A DNA stretch of 28,249 bases, from NCBI GenBank assembly GCA_035556075.1, contig DATMFQ010000054.1, forward strand, positions 1 through 28,249. Reading direction: 5' to 3'. The notes under the pieces are model-generated. The model was not told the DNA's origin, did no database searches, and saw nothing but the letters and a program-made list of their open reading frames with translations. This DNA comes from 73-13 sp035556075 (GTDB lineage Bacteria > Actinomycetota > Actinomycetes > Actinomycetales > Microbacteriaceae). Each line of letters starts with the position of its first letter. The first letter of the stretch is position 1. The position numbers and the translations under genes were made by a program. Positions 6,526-15,230 of this stretch are shown here, piece by piece.

Positions 6526-7959
6526 GCCGAGTCGCTCGTGCTTCGGCAGTCGGACGAAGAGGAGCATGATGAGGCCGATGAGGAGCACGAGCCCGATGCC
6601 GAGGACGCCGTAGACGATGCCGCCGAACCAAGCGAGGAAGAGCGACCACGCCAGCGGCGAGAGGAAGCTCGCGACCCGGCCGGTCGTCGCGTAGAGCCCG
6701 AAGATCTCGCCCTGCATCGAGGGCGGCGTCACGCGGGTGAGCAGGCCACGGCTGGCCGCCTGGGCCGGGCCGACGAATGCGCTGAGCACGAGCCCGCAGA
6801 TCCAGAACACGATGGTCCCGAGGTCGCGGAGGACGAAGACGGCGAGCGCCATGGCGACGAGGCCGATGAGCATCGCCACGATGAGGCGCTTCGGGCCGAT
6901 CCGGTCGTCGATGCGGCCCGCGAGGATCGTGGAGACCCCGGCGACAAGGTTCGCCGCGAGGCCGAAGATCATCACCTCGATGGTGCTGAAGCCGAAGCCC
7001 TGCGCGGCGAGGATCGCGCCGAAGGCGAAGACCCCCGCGAGGCCGTCCCGGTAGACGGCCGCGGCGAGGAGGAACCAGAAGGTGGAGCGCGCCTCCTTGA
7101 ACAGGCGTACCAGGTCCTTGGCGAGGACGACGTACGAGCTGAAGAAGCCGACGCGCTTCGCCTCGGCGTAGGCGGGCGACTCCGGCACGTTCCGGAACAT
7201 GGGGATCGCGAAGACGATCGTCCACACGGCGCAGACGACCGCGACGAGCTGGTAGGCCAGCGCTTGGTCGCTCCCGATGCCGAAGAGGATGGGGATGCAG
7301 ACGATGAGCGCGACGACGCCGCCGAGGTAGCCGAGGCCCCAGCCGAGCCCGGAGACACGGCCGACCGTGGCGGGGGTCGAGACCTCGCCGAGCATTGCGT
7401 AGTAGCTCACGTTGCCGATCTCGCTGACGACAGCGGCGATCGCCACGGCGATCGCGCCGAACCAGAAGTAGCGCGGGTCCGCCTCCACGAAAAAGAGGGC
7501 GAACTGGATGAGCGCGATGGCGATCGTCGCGCCGATGATCCACTTCTTCTTGTTGCCGCGCGCGTCGGCCTGCTGCCCGAGAACGGGCGCGAGCACGAGG
7601 ATGAGGATCCCGGCGGCGAAGTTGGCCCAGCCCCACCATTCCGACAGGTCGGTCAGGCCCTGGCAGTAGGCGGTGTCGAGGTACTCGCTGCTCGCGCAGC
7701 TCATCCAGGTGCCGTCGGGGAGCTGCCCGGTGGCGGCGACGGCCGGGTCGAGGAAGTGCCGCGAGGTGAGGTAGAGCGACACCCAGACGAAGGTGAGGAT
7801 GACGGTGTTGAAGGGCTGCAGCGCCCAGTCCCACATCGCCCATGACCAGACGACCTTCTTGCTGGGCGCCGCCTCGCCGAGCCCCCGGCCGATCGGGCCG
7901 AGCGCCCCCGTCCGCATGGTCGGGCGTAGCGGGGTGGCGTCGTCGCCGGCGTCGCTCAT
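6523..7959 (-). CDS. MFS transporter, UMF1/Atg22-like family
   Basis: A 478-residue membrane protein with about 12 predicted transmembrane segments. The N-terminal WAMWDWALQPFNTVI (40-54) corresponds to the YDWANSAF-type motif of the UMF1 (vacuole effluxer Atg22-like) family. Residues 186-214 (SYYAMLGEVSTPATVGRVSG and the following GWGLGYLGG) match the family's second signature. The substrate of bacterial members is unknown. The loop after the first membrane segment (about 66-107) is long and holds two cysteines (C88, C99) that could pair outside the cell. No ribosome binding site precedes the ATG, but TAGGTT lies 6 bases upstream, so the mRNA may be leaderless. It is not part of a visible operon. 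Confidence 0.9.
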   Translation of the reverse strand: MSDAGDDATPLRPTMRTGALGPIGRGLGEAAPSKKVVWSWAMWDWALQPFNTVILTFVWVSLYLTSRHFLDPAVAATGQLPDGTWMSCASSEYLDTAYCQGLTDLSEWWGWANFAAGILILVLAPVLGQQADARGNKKKWIIGATIAIALIQFALFFVEADPRYFWFGAIAVAIAAVVSEIGNVSYYAMLGEVSTPATVGRVSGLGWGLGYLGGVVALIVCIPILFGIGSDQALAYQLVAVVCAVWTIVFAIPMFRNVPESPAYAEAKRVGFFSSYVVLAKDLVRLFKEARSTFWFLLAAAVYRDGLAGVFAFGAILAAQGFGFSTIEVMIFGLAANLVAGVSTILAGRIDDRIGPKRLIVAMLIGLVAMALAVFVLRDLGTIVFWICGLVLSAFVGPAQAASRGLLTRVTPPSMQGEIFGLYATTGRVASFLSPLAWSLFLAWFGGIVYGVLGIGLVLLIGLIMLLFVRLPKHERLG

Positions 7960-7965
7960 GCGCTC

Positions 7966-7971
7966 AACCTA
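7966..7971 (-). promoter_or_regulatory. -10 element of the UMF1-like transporter gene
   Basis: TAGGTT on the minus strand ends 6 bases before the ATG at 7959, which suggests that transcription starts at the start codon. No Shine-Dalgarno sequence is present. Confidence 0.4.
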
Positions 7972-8088
7972 ACCACGGGAGGTGAACGACGGGTAGCGCG
8001 AATCCGGGCACCCGTCGATTAGCTGGGCTGAACCCCCGTGCAGTTGTTGGTGATGGCCAAGCGACGGCGGTGCGGGCACCATGTGGGC

Positions 8089-9543
8089 ATGTCCGACAAG
8101 CTGCCCGAACGACGCACCCTGCGGCCCAACTCGCTCGGTGTCGCCGCCATCGTGTTCCTCATCATCGCCACGGTCGCCCCGCTGGGCGGTGCGATCTCGG
8201 CACTGCCGCTGACGTTCGGCCTCGGCACCGGGGGCGGGACGCCGCTGGCCTTCGCGATCGTCGCCGCTGTCCTCATCATCTTCACCTTCGGCTACATCGC
8301 GATGAGCCGCCACATCACCAGCGCCGGCGGCTTCTACGTGTATATCGGCAAGGGGCTGGGTCAGCGGATGGCCCGTGCGGCCGGCTATGTCGCATTCATC
8401 TCCTACAACGTGTTTCAGATCGCGCTGTGGGGCGTGTTCGGATTCTTCGGCAACGTCTTCACCTCCATGACGTTCGGCTTCGAGGTGCCGTGGATCCTGT
8501 GGGTCCTGATCGGCATCCTCGTGATGGGGCTGCTGGGCTACTTCGACATCAACGTCAGCAGTCGGGTGCTCGCGGTCGCGGTGATCCTGGAGGTGGCGAT
8601 CATCTTCGCGATGAACATCGCGATCCTCGTGCAGGGCGGCGCGGAGGGCATCAACTTCCGGTCGTTCACGATCGCCGAGTTCAGTGCCGGCACGCCGGCG
8701 ATCGGCCTGATGTTCGCGTTGCTGCTGTTCATCGGCTTCGAGGCGACGGCGATCTACGCGGAGGAGGCGCGGGAGCCGCGCCGCACCATCCCGCGCGCGG
8801 CGATCATCTCGGTGCTCGTCATCGCGGTGTTCTACATGTTCACCTCCTGGGCGCTCGCGCTGGCGTGGGGCGTGAGCGAGTCGGGGGCGATCGCGATCGC
8901 CGACCTCGGTGGGTTCACGCTCGGCGCGGCGGCGATGTACCTCGGGGAGTGGAGCGTGCCGGTGATGATGATCCTCTTCGTCTTCAGCACCTTCGCGACG
9001 AACCTTGGATTCCACAACGCGATTGCCCGGTACCAGTTTTCGCTCGCCCGCGACGGCTGGGCGCCGCGCGCGCTCGCAAAGGTGCACCCGAAGCACCAGT
9101 CGCCGTTCATCGCGAGCATCACCCAGACGGTGATCGCCGCGATCGTGACCGTCATCTTCTTCTTCAGCGGGGCGGACCCGTTCGCGGACATGTTCGTGTG
9201 GCTCATCGCGCTCGGCGGCCTCGGCCTCATCGCGCTCATGGCGGCGACGTCGGTATCGGTGGTGGTCTACTTCTGGCGTACCCGCCGAGAGCGCGGGATC
9301 TGGAGCACCAAGATCGCGCCGGTCATCGCCGCGATCGTGCTCGCCGCCGAGGTCGTCCTGCTCGTCGTCAACTGGGATGTGCAGACGGATGGCGCCGGCG
9401 GCGTCGTGCCCTACCTGCCGTGGCTGCTGCTGGCGGCGGCGGTCGCCGGGTTTGCCTGGAGCACCCGCGGGCGCCGACCGGCCTGGTTGGATGAATCGGC
9501 GCCGGATACCCGCGACACGGTCAAGGACGAGGTGGCCAGTTGA
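8089..9543 (+). CDS. APC-superfamily amino acid/amine permease
   Basis: A 484-residue, roughly 12-helix transporter of the amino acid-polyamine-organocation superfamily. Recognisable parts are the N-terminal NSLGVAAIVFLIIATVAPLG in helix 1, the SAGGFYVYIGKGLG segment before helix 3, and GFEATAIYAEEAREPRRTIPRA (about 216-236) in helix 6 and the following loop. It should import an amino acid or related amine by proton or solute coupling in the cytoplasmic membrane. ATG 8089 is chosen because family conservation begins right after it, although no good ribosome binding site is visible; a GTG at 8038 would add 17 unlikely residues. Its stop overlaps the TTG of the DUF1989 gene (TTGA), so the two are coupled. 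Confidence 0.9.
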   Translation: MSDKLPERRTLRPNSLGVAAIVFLIIATVAPLGGAISALPLTFGLGTGGGTPLAFAIVAAVLIIFTFGYIAMSRHITSAGGFYVYIGKGLGQRMARAAGYVAFISYNVFQIALWGVFGFFGNVFTSMTFGFEVPWILWVLIGILVMGLLGYFDINVSSRVLAVAVILEVAIIFAMNIAILVQGGAEGINFRSFTIAEFSAGTPAIGLMFALLLFIGFEATAIYAEEAREPRRTIPRAAIISVLVIAVFYMFTSWALALAWGVSESGAIAIADLGGFTLGAAAMYLGEWSVPVMMILFVFSTFATNLGFHNAIARYQFSLARDGWAPRALAKVHPKHQSPFIASITQTVIAAIVTVIFFFSGADPFADMFVWLIALGGLGLIALMAATSVSVVVYFWRTRRERGIWSTKIAPVIAAIVLAAEVVLLVVNWDVQTDGAGGVVPYLPWLLLAAAVAGFAWSTRGRRPAWLDESAPDTRDTVKDEVAS

Positions 9544-10136
9544 GCGGCGCGGGGCGGCTGGAGGTCGTCGAGGTACCGGCCGCGTCGGCTCGGGCGGTGC
9601 AGCTCCGGACCGGGGACCGCTTGCGCGTCATCGACGTCGAGGGGAGCCAGGTCGCCGATCTGGTCGCCTTCGCCGCCGAGGACCCGGACGAGTACCTCGC
9701 GCAGGCCTCTACGCGGGTCATGCTCGAGCGCACGAAGGTGCGGGTCGGGGATCAGCTGTTCTCGAATCGGATGCGCCCGTTGTTGACGATCGTCGAGGAC
9801 ACCGTCGGGGTGCACGACATCGAGTTTCCCCCGTGCAGCACTCGGGTCTATGAGCTCATGTTCGATGTGCATGGGCGCACGGGGTGCCGGGAGCACCTGG
9901 CGGGCGCGCTCGAGCCGTTTGGGGTCGCTGCGGAGCGGGTCACGGACCCGTTCAACGCATTCATGCACACGCGCGATATGCAGATCCTGTTGCCGACCAG
10001 CCGGGCCGGCGACTACGTCGAGCTGCGGGCGGAGCGCGACCTGCTCGTCGCGGTCTCGGCGTGCGCGGGCGACATGAACGACTGCAATGCCGGGCGCCTC
10101 ACGGACATCCGGCTCGAGGTCCGGCGCGCCGGCTGA
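9540..10136 (+). CDS. DUF1989 (urea carboxylase-associated) family protein
   Basis: A 198-residue protein of the DUF1989 family. The N-terminal motif EGSQVADLVAF (34-44) and conserved Cys99 (FPPCS), Cys116 (GCREH) and Cys175 (SACAGDMND) are in place; such residues are thought to bind metal. Known relatives act in pairs as carboxyguanidine deiminase (CgdA/CgdB) next to guanidine or urea carboxylase. Here the gene is single, with no carboxylase or partner subunit in the window, so a different amidine- or amine-converting role is possible. The TTG start overlaps the permease stop and is preceded by GAGGTGG, which supports coupled translation. The pair probably takes up and processes one nitrogen compound. 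Confidence 0.88.
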   Translation: MSGAGRLEVVEVPAASARAVQLRTGDRLRVIDVEGSQVADLVAFAAEDPDEYLAQASTRVMLERTKVRVGDQLFSNRMRPLLTIVEDTVGVHDIEFPPCSTRVYELMFDVHGRTGCREHLAGALEPFGVAAERVTDPFNAFMHTRDMQILLPTSRAGDYVELRAERDLLVAVSACAGDMNDCNAGRLTDIRLEVRRAG

Positions 10137-10164
10137 GCGGGTGACCTGAGCGTGGCTGCTCAGC
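10132..10164. terminator. Hairpin between the DUF1989 and LysR genes
   Basis: GCTGAGC (10132-10138) and GCTCAGC (10158-10164) form a 7-bp stem around a 19-base loop. The arms include the stop codons of both convergent genes. No U tract follows; this is a candidate terminator only. Confidence 0.35.
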
Positions 10165-11080
10165 GGGCGACCGCGCTCGCCTCCGGGACGGTGCGCACCC
10201 AGCTGTCGGCGAGCTCCTCGGCAAAGCGGAGGAATGCCAGGGCCGCGGGATCGTGGTTGTCCCGTTTGCGTGCGACGACGGCCGTCGCGGGGCTGGCGTC
10301 GCGCAGCCGCACGAATCGCACCCCGGGGTGCTGGAAGTAGCGGGTGCCGCTGGCGGGGGCGGTGTCGACTCGACCGAGGTAGGCGACGGCGTTGAGCCCC
10401 TCGGTGACCGAGCCCATCTCGGGCTCAGTCCTGGCGGGGCCGCCGAGCACTTCGGAGCAGTCCCAGTAGGTGCGCCACCGCTCGTGGATGTCGCGGTGCC
10501 CGGCGACGAAGCGTTCGTCGGCGAGGTCGGCGAGTGTCAGTTCGCTCGCATCGGCGAGGTCGTGGTTGCGGGGCAGTGTTGCATATCGCGGCTCGTCGAA
10601 CATGGGGACGAACTCGACGTCGGGCGTGTCGAAGGGCAGGTGCAGGAGTGCGACGTCGACCTCGTCGTCATCGAGGGCGCTGAGCTGATTGGTCATGCTG
10701 AGCTCGGTGAACTCCAGCCGAACCCCGCCGATGGCTTCGCGGAAGCCCCCGATGAGCAGCGGGGTGAGCTCCCCGAGGCCGGCGCCGAAGACGCCGATCC
10801 GCAGGATGCCGGTGCCGCGCCTGACGAGTGCGGCCATGTCCCGCTCGAGCTCGCCGACCTGCGCGAGGACGAGTTGTGCTTGCGCGATGAACGCCTCGCC
10901 GGCCGCGGTGAGCTGGATGGGGCTGTGGTCCCGCCGGAACAGGGTGGAACCGAGCTCACGTTCGAGTTTCGCGATCTGCTGGCTGAGCGCCGAGGTGGTC
11001 ACCCAGGCGCGTGCCGCTGCACGCCCGAAGTGCCGTTCTTCGGCCAGGAGCCAGGCGTACCGGAGCTGGCGCAGTTCCAT
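10160..11080 (-). CDS. LysR-family transcriptional regulator
   Basis: A 306-residue regulator. The N-terminal winged helix (residues 1-60) has the LysR signature MELRQLRYAWLLAEERHFGR, then AAARAWVTTSALSQQIAKLE and FRRDHSPIQLTAAGEAF. The effector-binding domain of periplasmic-binding fold runs from about 92 to 295. The ATG at 11080 has GGAGGTG upstream. It is convergent with the APC-DUF1989 pair rather than divergent, which is unusual for a LysR target, so control of that pair is only a possibility. On its other side lies the dnaK promoter region. The ligand is unknown. Confidence 0.92.
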   Translation of the reverse strand: MELRQLRYAWLLAEERHFGRAAARAWVTTSALSQQIAKLERELGSTLFRRDHSPIQLTAAGEAFIAQAQLVLAQVGELERDMAALVRRGTGILRIGVFGAGLGELTPLLIGGFREAIGGVRLEFTELSMTNQLSALDDDEVDVALLHLPFDTPDVEFVPMFDEPRYATLPRNHDLADASELTLADLADERFVAGHRDIHERWRTYWDCSEVLGGPARTEPEMGSVTEGLNAVAYLGRVDTAPASGTRYFQHPGVRFVRLRDASPATAVVARKRDNHDPAALAFLRFAEELADSWVRTVPEASAVAR

Positions 11081-11209
11081 CGCACCTCCGCACGCCGGTG
11101 TGAGCAGTCGCGCTGATGCTAGCGGAATTCGTCACCGTCCCGCCGCTGATCGTGATGGTCCCGGCGCATTCCTGCCACTCGCTGGTCGCCAGAAGTTTGC
11201 CACCTGAAA
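11081..11209. other. Intergenic spacer upstream of lysR and the heat-shock promoter
   Basis: This spacer holds the ribosome binding site of the LysR gene (complement of GGAGGTG next to 11080). I see no further gene, repeat or convincing operator in it before the first HAIR element. Confidence 0.5.
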
Positions 11210-11230
11210 GTTGAGTGCGGGTGGCTCAAG
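11210..11230. promoter_or_regulatory. HAIR operator 1 (HspR site) upstream of dnaK
   Basis: GTTGAGT-N7-GCTCAAG differs at two of 14 bases from the HspR-associated inverted repeat CTTGAGT-N7-ACTCAAG. It lies 5 bases upstream of the -35 box. The repressor gene is the last gene of the same operon. Confidence 0.85.
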
Positions 11231-11235
11231 CTGAG

Positions 11236-11263
11236 TTGACAGCGGGCCACGCAGTCGTAAACT
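11236..11263 (+). promoter_or_regulatory. Promoter of the dnaK operon
   Basis: A consensus -35 TTGACA (11236-11241) and -10 TAAACT (11258-11263) are separated by 16 bases. HAIR 1 ends just upstream and HAIR 2 begins within the -10, so bound HspR would block RNA polymerase from both sides. The leader to the dnaK ATG would be about 80 bases. Confidence 0.8.
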
Positions 11264-11282
11264 TGAGTGCAAGCGGCTCAAC
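11262..11282. promoter_or_regulatory. HAIR operator 2 (HspR site) at the dnaK -10
   Basis: CTTGAGT-N7-GCTCAAC has a perfect left half-site and two mismatches in the right half. It overlaps the last bases of the -10 element and the expected transcription start. Confidence 0.85.
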
Positions 11283-11350
11283 CCGAGTCCCGGCCCTGCG
11301 GGCCGAGGCGAGCCGGGCAGGCTTCACACCACCAATCTAGGAGACCCCAC

Positions 11351-13215
<1,865 letters not shown>

Positions 13216-13216
<1 letters not shown>

Positions 13217-13800
13217 TGGCTGACGACATTGTGAACCCCGACCACACGGGCGATGTCGGCGGGCCGGACGATGAGCGCCAGGCGGCGGCCGAGCAGGCCG
13301 CCGCCAAGGCGGACCGCGAGGGACTGAGCGAGGCCGATCGTGCGATTCTCGACGAGGCCGCCGCGGAGGCGGAGGTCGATCTCGTCGCGGAGTATCGCGA
13401 CCGGGCGGCCCGTGCCGAGGCCGAGCTCGTCAACTTCCGGGCGCGCGTCGAGCGTGACCGGCAGGTCAACCGCGACGCGACGGTCGCGGACGTCCTGCGA
13501 TCGGTGCTGCCCGCATTCGATGATCTCGACCGTGCCGAGGCCAACGGCGACGTGCCGGAGGGCTCCGCCCTCGAGCTCGTCGTGCAGAAGCTGCGCGCGG
13601 GGTTCGAGCGCTACGGCCTGCAGCGGGTCGGCGTCGTCGGCGAGCCCTTCGACCCGAATGTCCACGAGGCGCTCATGCAGCTCGAGGTCGACGGTGTCGA
13701 GGGCCAGGTCATCCACGAGGTCGTGCAGCCCGGCTACCTCATCGGCGAGCGCGTCGTGCGCGCCGCGAAGGTCGCCGTCGCGGTGCCGAAACCGGAGTAG
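13216..13800 (+). CDS. grpE: Nucleotide exchange factor GrpE
   Basis: A 194-residue DnaK co-chaperone that releases ADP and substrate from DnaK. The N-terminal part is acidic and helical, with a predicted coiled coil at about 45-85 that serves as the dimer stalk. The C-terminal beta domain holds the family signature around GYLIGERVVRAAKVAV (176-191) and the segment FDPNVHEAL (150-158). Its ATG overlaps the dnaK stop by one base (TGATG), so translation is likely coupled. The segment from residue 12 to about 60 is rich in Ala, Glu and Asp, which is common in actinobacterial GrpE. Confidence 0.97.
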
Positions 13801-13803
13801 TCC

Positions 13804-14772
13804 ATGGCCAGTCAGGATTGGCTCGAGAAGGACTTCTACGCGACACTCGGGGTCGCCAAGGACGTCTCGGACGCGGAGCTGAAGAAGGTCTACCGGAAGC
13901 TGGCCCGGCAGCACCATCCGGACTCGAACCCGGGGGACGCGGCCGCGGAGGCGCGCTTCAAGGAGATCTCTGAGGCGTACTCGGTGCTCTCCGATGCGGA
14001 CAGCCGACGCGAGTACGACCAGCTCCGGGCGCTCGGCGCCGGCGGTGCACGGTTTGCCCCGGGCGGCTCGGGCGCTGGGAGCTTCGAGGACCTGCTGGGC
14101 GACCTCTTCGCCAATCGGGCGCGCTCGAGCGGGCACGGCGGCGAATTCGACGACCTGCTCGGCGGGCTCTTTGGCGGCGGTGCGGGCGCGCGCGGCGGTT
14201 TCGGCCACCGCGGCCCCGTCCGCGGTGCCGACTACACCGCCTCGACGACGCTCGACTTCCAGACCGCGATCAACGGCGAGACCGTCCGGCTGCAGGGTCC
14301 AAGCGGCAAGCCGATCAACGTGAAGATACCCGCCGGTGTCGCCGACGGCCAGAAAATCAAGCTCCGCGGGAAGGGCCAGCCCTCGCCGAACGGCGGCGAG
14401 CCAGGCGACCTCGTCCTCACCGTCACGGTGAAGCCGCACCCCGTCTATACCCGGGAAGGCATGAACCTTCGCGTCATCGTCCCTGTCACCTTTGTGGAGG
14501 CCGCGCTCGGTGCGACCATCGAGGTGCCGACGCTGAGCGGCGAGCGGGTCAAGGTGAAGGTCGCACCCGGGACGCCGAATGGCCGCACGCTGCGCATCAA
14601 GGGCAAGGGCGTGCAAACCACCAAGGGCACCGGTGATCTCCTCGCTGAGCTCCAGGTCGCGGTGCCGTCCCACCTGAGTGGCAAGGCGGCGGACGCTCTC
14701 CGCGCATTCGCCGCGACCTTGCCGGACGAGTCCCCGCGCGACGAACTCTTCGCGAAGGCCGCGGGGAGGTAG
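13804..14772 (+). CDS. dnaJ: DnaJ-family chaperone without a zinc finger (type II)
   Basis: A 322-residue J-protein that delivers clients to DnaK and stimulates its ATPase. The J domain spans about 10-72 with the HPD motif at 38-40. A Gly/Phe-rich stretch follows (about 77-140), with repeated D-L-L-G-x-L-F-like elements. The C-terminal substrate-binding domains lie at about 143-310 and include IPAGVADGQKIKLRGKGQP. The four CxxCxGxG zinc-finger repeats of classical DnaJ are absent, which makes it a CbpA/DnaJ type II protein. It starts 3 bases after grpE, and its stop lies in the ribosome binding region of hspR. A classical DnaJ may exist elsewhere in the genome. Confidence 0.95.
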   Translation: MASQDWLEKDFYATLGVAKDVSDAELKKVYRKLARQHHPDSNPGDAAAEARFKEISEAYSVLSDADSRREYDQLRALGAGGARFAPGGSGAGSFEDLLGDLFANRARSSGHGGEFDDLLGGLFGGGAGARGGFGHRGPVRGADYTASTTLDFQTAINGETVRLQGPSGKPINVKIPAGVADGQKIKLRGKGQPSPNGGEPGDLVLTVTVKPHPVYTREGMNLRVIVPVTFVEAALGATIEVPTLSGERVKVKVAPGTPNGRTLRIKGKGVQTTKGTGDLLAELQVAVPSHLSGKAADALRAFAATLPDESPRDELFAKAAGR

Positions 14773-14778
14773 CCCGAC

Positions 14779-15204
14779 ATGGACGAGCGCACGCCGGTCT
14801 TCGCGATCCAGGCCGCCGCTGACCTCGCGGGCATGCACCCGCAGACGCTGCGGCAGTATGACCGGCTCGGGCTCGTCTCGCCGAAGCGCACCGCGGGCCA
14901 GTCGCGGCGCTACTCGCTGCGCGATGTCGCCCAGCTCCGGGAGATCGCCCGGCTCAGCGCCGAGGGCCTCAACCTCGCCGGCATCCAGCGGATCCTCGAG
15001 CTCGAGCGTGAGGTCGCGACGCTCGCCGCCCGCGTCCGCGAGCTCGAGGCGACGCTCGCCGACGAGCTGCTCAATCGGCCGGGCCGCCGGGTCTTCGCCG
15101 CCGGCGCCGAGGGGGAGGTCATCAGCGTGCACCGCGGCACCCGCGTGAAGCGCTCGAACGCCGTCGTGCTCTGGCACGCCCACCGCCAGCCCCGCGGCGA
15201 CTGA
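14779..15204 (+). CDS. hspR: Heat-shock repressor HspR (MerR family)
   Basis: A 141-residue MerR-type regulator that represses the dnaK operon and usually clpB by binding HAIR sites; in Streptomyces DnaK acts as co-repressor, giving feedback on free chaperone. The DNA-binding domain covers residues 8-75: FAIQAAADLAGMHPQTLRQY then DRLGLVSPKRT and the wing residues SRRYS. A helix rich in Leu and Glu (about 79-100) serves dimerisation. GGGGAGG overlapping the dnaJ stop region precedes the ATG at 14779. The three HAIR sites at 11210, 11262 and 17826 are its expected targets. Confidence 0.96.
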   Translation: MDERTPVFAIQAAADLAGMHPQTLRQYDRLGLVSPKRTAGQSRRYSLRDVAQLREIARLSAEGLNLAGIQRILELEREVATLAARVRELEATLADELLNRPGRRVFAAGAEGEVISVHRGTRVKRSNAVVLWHAHRQPRGD

Positions 15205-15206
15205 GT

Positions 15207-15230
15207 CCGCTGCTCAGCGCTGCTCAGCGG
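15207..15230. terminator. Imperfect palindrome between hspR and the PIG-L gene
   Basis: CCGCTG (15207-15212) pairs with CAGCGG (15225-15230) around a central AGCGCT palindrome, with two mismatched positions per arm. It contains the direct repeat TGCTCAGCG and the stop codon of the minus-strand gene. It is a possible bidirectional terminator of the two convergent genes. Confidence 0.35.

Noticed and set aside
6538..7845. Plus-strand open frame of 435 codons opposite the UMF1-like transporter
   Set aside because: The translation is almost only Glu, Asp, Arg and Ala, as expected from the complement of hydrophobic codons; the opposite strand encodes a clear membrane protein.
11236..11282. CIRCE element (HrcA site) at the dnaK promoter
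   Set aside because: The TTAGCACTC-N9-GAGTGCTAA pattern is absent; the repeats fit HAIR and the operon encodes HspR.
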